Assembly: GCA_009733775.1 (NCBI GenBank)
Contig: WOGZ01000629.1
Span: 1 to 10,692 of the forward strand
Direction: 5' to 3'
Length of the DNA: 10,692 nt
Source: Alectoria sarmentosa
Taxonomy: Eukaryota; Ascomycota; Lecanoromycetes; Lecanorales; Parmeliaceae
Under the pieces are notes generated by a model. That model ran no database searches and was not told the DNA's origin. It saw nothing but the letters and a program-made list of their open reading frames with translations. Positions 1 to 8,340 of this stretch are shown here, in pieces. Numbering within the stretch: position 1 is the first letter of the stretch; each line of letters starts with the position of its first letter. Made by a program: the position numbers and the translations under genes.

Positions 1-1880
1 TTATTAAGATTTCGCTTTATTAAACGATATATAAACGAAATAAATTATTATCGAAGACTTTTATTTTCATTTGATTCAAATTCGTTTGAAAAAAGATAAT
101 TTCAACTTTATAAAAAATATTAATTTGATTAATAATTTTAATTTATTAAGAATATAATATAATTATAAGCAATATTATAACGACGAACGTAATCGTCTTT
201 TACGCGAAAAACGTTTTTATTAAACGAACATTTAAAAACAAATGTGAACAAGTTTTAATAATAATTAAACGATGATTATAAACGCTATTTGAAACGCGAT
301 GTCTTTTTTCAATAATTATCTTTTTTTTTTGAACGATTATAAAAATATTAATAAGATTATGCTTTAAAACATCGTTTTATAAAAAATACGCGAGATTTTT
401 AAAATGATAATTGCTATAACTTCTTTAAATATCGTTTTTATTTTTTTTTAAAAAGATTATATCGTTTATTCTCATTTCAAAATTTCTTTAAATGTTATTA
501 TTTAATTCTCTTACGATATTATAAATAAATTCGATTTGATCGAATTATTATATGCAATTAAGTTAATCTTTTAAAACGAAATTTCGATATAAAATCGTTA
601 TAATATCGAGATTATTAATCGTATACTTTAAAACATTCGTAAAGATCTTAAATCGTTTAATGACATAATTATATACTTTTATAACGATTTTCGTTAAATT
701 CTATCAATTATTAAGGGCGTTAAATCAAAATATATCGTTATATTTATTTTGAAAATCTCATATTTATGAAATCACATTCAAATTTTCAGGTTCACGAAAA
801 ATATAAAATTTCGCAATTCGAATTTAATTAAATAAAATCATATTAATATAAAAACATTCGCAAATAATTTTTTAAATATAAATAATAAAATTTTAACAAA
901 TATAAAAGAATAAAAAATTATTGATTAATTTATCGATTAATTATTAAATAACATTATCATAAATTTAATTGATGTTATTTATCGCGATTTAAATTCACAT
1001 CGAGTATTTAATTTTTATATCTTTAAGACGATTTTTTGCACTTTTAACAAAAACGTTATTCGATTTAATAATTAAATTTTTAACAAATTTCTTAAAATTA
1101 AAACGATATATATTAATTATAATCAAATCGTTGACGAAAAAAATAACTTTTTTTTATTTATCGAATTAATAAACGTTTTTGAATCAATCTTTTTATTATT
1201 TCATTATTTGAAATTAAAAAAGAATTATATAATAATGTTGTTGAGAAATTTATAACAATTATAAAATTTATGCAATAAAACACACTTATAAATTAAATAT
1301 ATTAAATTTAAAATATTCGATTATCGCATTCTTAAAAACGAATATAACGATAAACGTTATTATATATCACGCATATTTCTTACTCCGTTCGATTCGAACA
1401 ATTTATATACTCTTTTTCAACGCATTCAATATTTAATTCGTTTAACCTTCAACATAACGATTAATAAATCGTAAAATTAATTTTTATAACAAGTCGATCT
1501 ATGTTTATAATCGAAAATCTTCGTTTATAAATAATTATATATAATTTTAAGTCGAGTTATTAACAAAATCGATTTATTTATTATAATCTTAAACGATTTA
1601 TCAAAAAAACAATCGAATCACTCGATTAAATATATTAAAAATAAGGTCATTAAGTAAATGCTTTTTATATAATAATAAAAATAAATTATATACGCATAAA
1701 AAAGCAAATAAAGTTCGCTTAATCGACGTTACTTAAATTCGTTCCGCCTTTATTTGTCTTAAATATCATAAATTTAATTTATAAACCTTAATTTGTTATA
1801 TATTTATATAATTATTATTATAAAATAAATTTATAAATATAATAAAAAATAATAATATTATTTAAAAAAAAAATCGTTAA

Positions 1881-2245
1881 ATAAGCGTAAATCGCTTTAT
1901 TATTTTAAATAATAACATATTTAAATTAAATATATATTAATATATATATATTTAAATTTCATAATTTTTATATTATTAAAAATCTTAAAGCAAGTTTTAT
2001 AATATGCGAAATTATGAAAAAATTATATTTTTAAAAAAGTATAAAATGAAAGATATAAGAATAAGCGTAAAGTTTTCTCAAAACTCGCTTTATTATTTCG
2101 AATAATAACATATTTAAATTAAATATATATTAATATATATATATTTAAATTTCCTATTTTTATATTATTAAAAAGCGTATATCGTATTATATAATTTTAT
2201 AAAAAATTTATATTGTTAAAAAAGTAAAAGATAAAAAATGTAAGA
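1881..2245. repeat. Tandem direct repeat, two copies of about 180-185 bp
   Basis: Copy 1 (1881-2060) and copy 2 (2061-2245) both start with ATAAGCGTAA and abut directly. They share a nearly identical core (1893-1960 and 2086-2153) containing CGCTTTATTATTT, AATAATAACAT and a long quasi-palindromic run of TTTAAAT and TATA steps. After the core both copies run through TTTTTATATTATTAAAAA and later AAAAAAGTA...AAGA. Copy 2 has a net 13-base gain just after its first ten bases. One core difference is TA at 1906-1907 against CG at 2099-2100, a transition pair as RIP would make. A degenerate third copy may begin near 2315 (AAGCGTAA), but I cannot support it firmly. Confidence 0.8.
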
Positions 2246-2410
2246 TTTATATATATAAATTTTTAATAAAAACGCTCGAAAGATTTAAAAGTCGCTATTT
2301 GAACGCTAATCGAAAAGCGTAATAACTTTAAATTTATAATTAATCTTTATATATAAATTTAAGATATTTTAATATAATTTTATTTTATTTTTATATATAT
2401 ATTAATATAT

Positions 2411-2590
2411 AAAAAAATTAAATATTTATATAAAAAAATTAAATTCTTTATATATAAAAACTTTAAAAAAAATATAATAAAATTAAATGCTTTATATAAA
2501 GAAATTAAACTATTTTATACGAAGAAATTAAATATTTATATAAAAAAATTAAATACTTTATATAAAGAAATTAAATATTTTAAATAAAAA
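2411..2590. repeat. Minisatellite with 21-23 bp period
   Basis: The octamer AAATTAAA recurs at 2415, 2436, 2480, 2502, 2525, 2546 and 2568, giving spacings of 21, 44, 22, 23, 21 and 22. The 44-base gap fits two units with one diverged copy near 2458. A typical unit is AAATTAAATACTTTATATAA. That makes about eight units. The regular spacing is unlikely to come from base composition alone. Confidence 0.75.
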
Positions 2591-3450
2591 ACTTAATTCG
2601 ATTTTTATTTATTTAAATTATAATAACTTAATTTATAAAATACGAGATAAAGAAATAAATTATTTTAATATAATAATTACATTTTTCAAATAATAATTAA
2701 TAAAACTTTTATATAGAAAATGCGAGAGTAAATATTATTTAATTTTACGATTAAGTTTACGATTAATATACATTACGTAAAAAATTAATATTTAATAATT
2801 TATAATATTTTATTACAAGCGAGAATTTAAATAATTTTTATATTTAAAATAATATTTCGCAATTATAAATTAAATTTATTATATAAAACGAACGTAAAAA
2901 AAGAGAATTTTTTTCGTTTAAATTTTTTTTTTTAATTCGAGCGTTAAATTATATACGATTAACGTGAAATTTAATTAACGAAAATAAAACGAATTTAATT
3001 TTTTTTATAAATTGAAAGTCGTATAATTTAAATGAAAATAATATTTAAATAATTACGATAAACGTATTTTCGAATTATAATAAATAAAGTTTTATATACG
3101 AATTCGAATTTATAAATTACGAATTTGTAAATTATTTTATAAATATAAATATTATTTAATTAAAGTTTTAAAAAATATAATTTAATAATATATTTATTAT
3201 TATAAAATTTAATTACTTATTTAAAATATTTATATTTTTTAAACGACTTTAATTCGAATTTAATAATTTATATTTTAACGATTTATATTATAAATAAATT
3301 ATAATTAAAATCGCTTAAAGTTCAATTTCGTTTATTTTAAAATATTAATACGCTTAAATTATTTATTACGATATTATTATAAATTAATTTTTTTATTTAG
3401 TTACAACTATATTTTATAATAGTATCTATATTAATTTAATACGATATGCG

Positions 3451-3728
3451 CATTTAAAGGCACGCCCGTAAGTTACACGTAAGGTACTTAAATTAGCGTT
3501 AGTGCTTGTACTGTATTGATGAGTAAATACTAGGTATCGACAAGGGACCATTGACATAACAGGATGAGGATGCTACAAATGATGTGCGGAGAGACCCGAA
3601 TTGTAAAGATTGAGTAGTAAGGGCACAGTATATAGATGCCATAGAACGCTCCTGTCGCTGGGCAGGACAAATCAACCAGCTTGGCGGCCGCACAAGGACA
3701 CTTCCAAGGCAAATGACCGCACAGTTTC
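3451..3728 (-). other. Transition zone and presumed MRS2 3' UTR
   Basis: The base composition is ordinary here, unlike the block to the left. The segment lies directly downstream of the MRS2 stop codon on the minus strand and probably holds its 3' UTR and poly(A) site. I see no clear AATAAA, which is common in fungi. Short open frames cross it on both strands, but none shows a recognisable motif. At the extreme left edge is a short direct repeat, CGTAAG(T/G)TAC, at 3467-3476 and 3478-3487. Confidence 0.5.
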
Positions 3729-5542
3729 TCACTTCTTCTTCACAACCCTATCTCCGCTTACTGTTGGAAACATCTCTGCAGCTTCTGAGCCTTCTCTTCC
3801 TCCTGCGTCGTCTTCTCCACTTTCAGCCCTCGCCAGCTCCAGCATTCTTTGTCGCTCTATCCTCGACTCTCCCGGTATGGCCGATAGAGGGCTGTTGATT
3901 TCTGTCCACGGTCCACGGCTTCTGCTCGCTTGCTCGCCCCACATACTGACTCTTTGAACCCTTCGAAGCTTCTTCAAGCAATATGTCCATACCATCACTA
4001 CAAGCATGATCGAACAGCCTGTCATTCCTAGAAAACCAACATCCGATTCCTCCATGAAGTTCTTTAGGTTCATACCGAGGAGACTGGCAACGCAGGCTCC
4101 GGTGCCAATGCTCAAAGTGCCAATGCTGAACTTGAGATCAAGGAGCATAAGAGAGTTGCGATTGGCGTCGAGGATGGCTTTCACGCTGTTCATGTTAGTA
4201 TTGATTTCTATTCTCAGCGATACTTGGGACACTTACACTTCCTCGGTGTTTCGAATATTGCTGACCTGATTCCCAACGTTCTGGACAATCTCATCACAGA
4301 CTTTGTGGTACGATTCCAGCAGCATTTCGACCTCCGTGTGGTCGTCTTCTTCCCTGACCTTTCCTTGCGCTCTTTCAGTCAAGTACATGGTCACCAGATC
4401 ATCGTCCGCCTCGAGCAGATCGTCTATTGCATCTCTCACGAGCCTAGCCTTCTGCTCAAATGTGCCCAATCTTTTCGAATATATGAGTAAATGGCGTAGC
4501 TTGTCACGGTCTATGTCTTCTTCGAGTTCTTTTAGAACCTTGTGTACCGGCTCAGAGACAACCTCGAATTCTCCTTCGAGGCCACTCGTGACGCTGATGA
4601 GCACCGCTTCCAAAGCTCGAAACTCGTATGGTAGGCCTCCAGCTTGCCGTGATGCTTCGTGCTGACCCAGTTTCCCTTGCAGATCGTGTATAAACTGGGA
4701 CTGAGTATATGAGTCCGTACTACCGTATGCATCAAGTACGAGCACACGATTGTGCTTGATGAGAACCCGTAGGTGGAGAAGATTGATCAAGATTGCGGAG
4801 GGGCGGACGAGAATATGGGGCAACAGAGAAGAGTCGATTTTTCTAAGGTCCCGAGGGAGAAGACCATACTGCACAATCCGTCAGCACGGGTCTCCCCCCA
4901 TCAGACATTAGATTAATTGGACATACATACCTTGGCAATCAGCTCGGACTTCTTGAACTCCCCATCCATGAATGTGACATTCCCGTTCTCATCGAACTCT
5001 GTGCACCGTAATTTCAACTCGTTTGCCCCTTTGATTGTTTTTCTGCGACCAAAATTCGTATTGCCAGCATCATCCAAGAAACTGGGTAACGCCGGTGAAT
5101 CACTCGACTTCAAGGCTGGATCTTCTCTGCGCCATTTGTCCTTCCACGGCCTTTTCCACAACGGTCGAGTATCTGTGGACGCATGCCGAGAGGAGCCCGT
5201 GTTCTCCAGAGTAGAACCAAAGGGTGCCGGTAGATTTTTGCTTGCAAGGGCAGAAAATCTTGAGGACCCTTGTCCGGCATATGGTCTAAGGAAATCTAGA
5301 TTGAGAAGAGACGATTCAACGGAAGTTTGACGGCACGATTTCATAGCCAGATGTCTTCTAGCATAAGGCAGAGCTTGCGCTTTTTTCCCCAGAGGTACTT
5401 TTGCGCCTCGAGGTGAGGAACTTTGGCAGGCCGTCGCTCTTGTACTGGGAGTGAAGAAGCAGGTTTGCTCAGACTGAGACCGGAGAAAACAGAGGACAGA
5501 CGAAGAGGGTGCAGACACGGACGACACAGGAGCATGCCTCAT
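3729..5542 (-). CDS. MRS2: Mitochondrial inner-membrane magnesium channel Mrs2 (CorA family)
   Basis: The spliced gene has three exons (5542-4931, 4868-4237, 4185-3729), 1,701 nt, 566 aa. Family knowledge: Mrs2 forms a pentameric channel that brings Mg2+ into the mitochondrial matrix and supports group II intron splicing in yeast. Seen here: a Ser/Arg/Ala-rich, acid-poor N terminus that suits a mitochondrial presequence; the Mrs2 entry motif LRCTEFDENG before residue 204; the helical matrix domain with LPYEFRALEAVLISV (283-297) and DDLVTMYLT (about 360-368); then TM1 (about 434-453) ending in the signature GMN (452-454), the acidic loop NLKNFMEES, and TM2 (about 466-485). The residue before GMN is Leu, where many relatives have an aromatic residue. 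A charged tail of about 80 aa follows TM2. The start at 5542 has A at -3; Met67 (5344) is a possible alternative start. Confidence 0.95.
4186..4236 (-). other. MRS2 intron 2 (51 bp)
   Basis: The donor is GTAAGT (from 4236) and the acceptor is ACAG, ending at 4186, with a perfect TACTAAC branch site at 4200-4194 only a few bases before the acceptor. The intron is phase 2: GT joins C to make Val415, giving NTEEVVKAILDANRNSLM, which matches the conserved Mrs2 segment. Unspliced RNA would stop at a TAA inside the donor, at 4235-4233. Confidence 0.93.
4869..4930 (-). other. MRS2 intron 1 (62 bp)
   Basis: The donor is GTATGT (4930-4925), the branch site is CTGAC (4884-4880) and the acceptor is GCAG, ending at 4869. 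The intron is phase 0 and joins SELIAK to YGLLPRDLRKID, a continuous conserved block in Mrs2 proteins. Confidence 0.93.
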
Positions 5543-6033
5543 TTTCTCCCAAGATCATAGGGCAATTCCGTTTATATACTTTTTCGTTAAAAAGCTCTTG
5601 AGGAAAGAGGAAGATTAGAAAATGGAATGCCGTTTAGGAGATCGACACAGCCTAACTACTATTAGGACAGTGGTTAGTTCCCGGTGGCGTGAAAATCGAC
5701 CCTCGGACACAGCTTCACACTGAGAGCTCCAATGAAGGACTCCGTTACAGATTTTGAGCTTTTGACATTCACTATGATCGCGTTATAGAAATTTCTTTTC
5801 AAAAGTCCTGAATGAAATTATCAGATGTAGAAGCGGAATTAAACTTGGTTTCTTACAGAATCATATTCGACTTGTGTCAGCGGTCTACTTCTACAGATCT
5901 CATCATTTTCTTCATGGAATTGAGGTCTAGCTACCATCTCTGCTGAAGCCTTGAAGTTGAACAAATGCTGTACTTAATTGATCATATTTTCAAGCAAAAC
6001 AGAACCCATCATATTTTGCAAGTCGTCCCGATT
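5543..6033. other. Intergenic region between LAS17 and MRS2
   Basis: This 491-bp gap lies between the LAS17 stop codon and the MRS2 ATG, both genes reading leftward. It must hold the LAS17 3' UTR and poly(A) site and the MRS2 promoter. Visible elements are the TATA-like run at 5571-5578, a CCAAT in plus orientation at 5729-5733, and a small inverted repeat CCTAA...TTAGG near 5651-5666. I see no additional gene. The composition is normal and not RIP-like. Confidence 0.6.
5571..5578 (-). promoter_or_regulatory. TATA-like element upstream of MRS2
   Basis: TATATAAA reads on the minus strand 29 nt upstream of the first MRS2 ATG, with a CT-rich stretch further out (about 5601-5616). The motif is clear, but its use is inferred. 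If it is a true TATA box, transcription would start at or just after the first ATG, which would favour Met67. It may equally be a chance AT run. Confidence 0.3.
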
Positions 6034-8093
6034 TTACCAGTCGTCCTCCTGATCTTCTTCATCATCTGTGTAGACAAAAGTCAGAAGTTACAGTGTTACG
6101 ACGAAGGAAACTTAGAGCTTACCGCTTGCGCTCACTTTCTTATTTCTTTTACTCAATGCCGCAGCAAGCGCATCCCCTAACCCACCACCTCCTGAAGGAA
6201 GTGGCAGCGCTACTCCGTCTGAAGCGCCACCGGATGCTGCACCTGGGACTGCAGCAGCGCTACGATCGCGCCTTTCCTGTTCACTGACCTTTCTCAATCG
6301 TCCTCCACCAACGCCGCCACTGGCTCTGATAGAAGCCAGCACATCTTCCTTTCCTCCTGTTGGTTCAGGCAGGGGTGGAGCACCAGCAGAGTCTCGACCA
6401 GGCGGCAAAGGCGGAGGAGGAGGACCTCCGCCAGACAGCATTGGCGGTGGCGGTGGGGCACCAGACGAGGGCAGTGGCGGAGGAGGTGGGGCACCGGAAG
6501 AAGGCAATGGTAAAGGAGGCGGAGGGGGGCCTCCCGATGAAGCTGGAGCACTCGGTACTGGTCTTGGTAACGTGGGCAGTTGAGGTGGCAGTGGGTTGGC
6601 GAGGGGATAGCGTTGACCAGGCAAAGGCGGTGGTGGGGGCGGACCAGCGGATGGAGGTGGCGCGGCTGGACCTTTAGGAGGAAGCGGAGGGGGTGCGGCA
6701 GCGCTAGTCGGTATGGCATGTCCGTGACCGGCCTCTCGAGAAGTGCGTGGGGAAGACTGTAGGGTAGCTCGACTTGGCGGTGGTGGAGGGGCCACCAATG
6801 ATTTTCTTTCTCCTTGGAAAGGTGGTGGGACGCCGAATTTTGGTCTTGTATCCGCCTCGTCTTCTATCGGCATCTTTGGTGGTCTAGGAGGTGGAGGTGG
6901 ACCAGGATTTACGACATTCGAGACAGCTCGATTCTGCTTGGGAAGGCTTGGAGCTGGCACTTGCGCGAACTTGCCAGCATCTGCAAGTGGCGGTGGTGCC
7001 TTAAATTGGTAAGCTGGGCGTGGAGGCGATGGCGTCCTCTCAGGAGACTTCGACGGTGACCTTTCCTGATGGGTAGAAACAACGGTCTGACATTCTTGGC
7101 GACTCTTTCGAGCTGGCGGTGGGGCAGGGGGTGGACCTCTTTTCGAAGAGATGGTACTGTCAGTATTCTGTGGACTGATGGATTCCAATCTTCCAGGTGG
7201 CGCTCCTGGCGGCGGAGGGGGAGGCGCCTTGATTCGTCGATCGTCGACGAAACCGTTGGCAGCAACGTCGCGGCCCTCAATCGGAACTCCACTTGCCTTT
7301 CGCTGTTCTATATAGTCCTTGATGAAATCAGAGTTTTGCTCGATCTGATCCTCGGTAATGCCCATCTCCAGTAGCTCGCCCAATATCCCTCTCCACGATG
7401 GATCAACGGTATCCAGCGATGATGCCCTATCACGACTTGGACTAATCTGTGCACGACTGAGTTGGGCGGCTTCCTGTGGAGGAATGACAGACTGCTGTTG
7501 CGGTTGCGATATATGTGGAGCGGAGGAGGACCTCTGACCATGCAATAGACTACCAATGGCTCCGAACCGATGGTACAATTTCCCGTTGGTTACTCCACCA
7601 CCTGCTGGTTGTGGTCCTGAGCCTTGGAACGGGGTTCCTTTGGTGCCCTTGCTCGCATTCTTTTCTCGGTCGTCCATCTTCTTCTTGAATTGTTTGGCCT
7701 CTTTCTCGTCCACAAAGGAGAGGCCTGCCAAACAGTCTTCAAGTTCGAAAGAGTGAAAGAAGGTCCTATCCTGATTGTAGTAGAAAGGGTCGTAAATCTC
7801 TTGATCCCATACCACGCCGCGATTGGAACCCTAGCTATCATTAGATAACGTAGTCATACCGAGCAGGATGGCGGGTACCCTACTGAAATATCTACCAGCT
7901 TGATCCAGAAGGTGTTCCCAATCAGATCGTCTGCCAGCACAGCTGCACCTTGAAGCCCGGTGTAGACCCATTGTTGCTTGTTTGGATAAGCTACGTAAAG
8001 CCTAGCCACGGCAGCAGCTTGGATCTTGTTGGCCGACTTAGGCACCACTCTTTTGATTGTTTGCTTATCGGTGTCGGACAAAGCAGAAGGCAT
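6034..8093 (-). CDS. LAS17: WASP-family actin nucleation promoting factor Las17
   Basis: The gene has three exons (8093-7884, 7830-6123, 6065-6034), 1,950 nt, 649 aa, close to yeast Las17 (633 aa). Family knowledge: Las17 activates the Arp2/3 complex at cortical actin patches during endocytosis and binds verprolin, SH3 proteins and G-actin. Seen in order: an N-terminal WH1 domain (about 10-130; VARLYVAYP, YTGLQGA, GNTFWIKLVDIS, GVVWDQEIYD, DRTFFHSFE); a helical segment resembling the WASP GBD C-subdomain (about 214-248; MGITEDQIEQ, FIKDYIEQ); a long proline-rich region with many PPPPP SH3/profilin-type tracts (about 270-560); a WH2 motif (566-585; VLASIR...LRKV); an amphipathic connector (about 620-636; GLGDALAAALSKRNKKV); and the acidic C terminus DDEEDQEDDW with the terminal Trp that contacts Arp2/3. 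The ATG at 8093 has A at -3 and begins the usual family N terminus. Confidence 0.95.
6066..6122 (-). other. LAS17 intron 2 (57 bp), before the acidic-tail micro-exon
   Basis: The donor is GTAAGC (6122-6117), the branch site is CTGAC (6084-6080) and the acceptor is CACAG, ending at 6066. The intron is phase 1. The last exon (6065-6034) is only 32 bp and encodes the acidic tail ending in Trp. If the intron is kept, translation adds three codons (GKL) and stops at 6114-6112, leaving a protein without the Arp2/3 acidic motif. Confidence 0.92.
6400..6534 (-). repeat. Proline-tract tandem repeat inside LAS17
   Basis: This segment encodes four successive GGPPPPPLP / SSGAPPPPPLP / SSGAPPPPPML / SGGGPPPPPLP units of about 11 residues. 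The pattern is visible in both protein and DNA. Such tracts bind profilin and SH3 domains in WASP-family proteins. Repeat number could vary between strains by slippage; that is inference. Confidence 0.75.
7831..7883 (-). other. LAS17 intron 1 (53 bp), weak donor
   Basis: The donor is GTAGGG (7883-7878), a poor match to the usual GTRNGT. The branch site is CTAAT (7844-7840) and the acceptor is CTAG, ending at 7831. The intron is phase 0 and joins KLVDIS to GSNRGVVWDQ, restoring the WH1 domain. A better-looking donor, GTATGA at 7859, would leave only 29 bp, too short for an intron. Unspliced RNA stops after nine extra codons. Confidence 0.88.
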
Positions 8094-8127
8094 CGTCGAA
8101 GAACGTATCCCCCGGACAGACGCTCAT
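8065..8127 (-). promoter_or_regulatory. Upstream ORF overlapping the LAS17 start
   Basis: An ATG at 8127-8125 lies 34 nt upstream of the LAS17 ATG in another frame. It opens a 20-codon frame that ends at TAA 8067-8065, inside the coding region. Its context (C at -3) is weaker than that of the main start (A at -3), so leaky scanning is plausible. It matters only if transcription begins upstream of 8127, which the sequence cannot show. Confidence 0.4.
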
Positions 8128-8268
8128 CTGGTTCAAAGCACTGGCCAAAGGGGCTTGCTTGCAAGATAACGAAGAAGCTATGCGGAGAAGGCTGACTGTG
8201 AGAACACGTCTTAGCTTTGAAGTTTTTTTTCAGCTGTTAACGAGACAGTCGACTTGAAGAAATAATGA

Positions 8269-8296
8269 GTGACGATAGTGTATTAATTAAGTGACG
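8269..8296. promoter_or_regulatory. Paired TGACG (bZIP/CRE-like half) sites upstream of LAS17
   Basis: GTGACG occurs at 8269-8274 and again at 8291-8296, 22 bases apart (about two helical turns), roughly 180-200 bp upstream of the LAS17 ATG. The second site reads TGACGTT. Such half sites are bound by fungal ATF/CREB-type bZIP factors. The binding here is inferred from motif and spacing alone. Confidence 0.3.
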
Positions 8297-8340
8297 TTGA
8301 AGAATACGACGTGGGTAAGTAGTAGTAGTCATTCATGAGG

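Larger units (their letters stand above)
1..3450. repeat. AT-rich RIP-degraded block, left flank
   Basis: This stretch is strongly AT-rich (12 G or C in the first 60 bases) and has no open frame long enough to suggest a gene on either strand. The remaining G and C sit mostly in CpG. A hand count over 2641-3120 gives about 23 CpG against about 9 CpA plus TpG, the reverse of the ratio expected by chance. Established knowledge: fungal RIP converts C to T preferentially at CpA, leaving TpA-rich, gene-free DNA, usually from former transposons. I infer that this is old repeat DNA mutated to saturation. No element family can be recognised by eye. The shift to normal composition is abrupt, between about 3440 and 3470. 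Confidence 0.85.

Noticed and set aside
945..981. Inverted repeat with 10-bp arms (TAAATAACAT...ATGTTATTTA) and a 17-base spacer
   Set aside because: With this base composition, several such spaced pairs are expected by chance in a block of this size.
1..3440. Possible mitochondrial DNA origin of the AT-rich flank
   Set aside because: There are no tRNA, rRNA or mitochondrial coding frames, the CpG-kept/CpA-lost bias fits RIP, and the block is contiguous with spliceosomal nuclear genes.
3610..3957. Open frame of 115 aa on the plus strand
   Set aside because: It runs antisense to the last MRS2 exon, has no recognisable motif, and its Ser/Pro-rich content follows from the opposite strand.
5965..6180. 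Plus-strand frame of 71 aa with a hydrophobic stretch (ILPVVLLIFFII)
   Set aside because: The hydrophobic run is the reverse complement of the acidic-tail exon of LAS17 (GAA/GAC codons read as Phe/Val/Leu). It spans the splice sites of the real gene and has no independent support.
6360..7059. Several Gly/Trp/Arg-rich plus-strand frames
   Set aside because: They are shadows of the proline codons of LAS17 (CCN read as NGG on the other strand).
7854..7883. Alternative LAS17 exon 1 end at 7860 using the better-looking GTATGA donor
   Set aside because: It would leave a 29-bp intron, too short to splice, and insert VGYPPSCS into the conserved WH1 segment.
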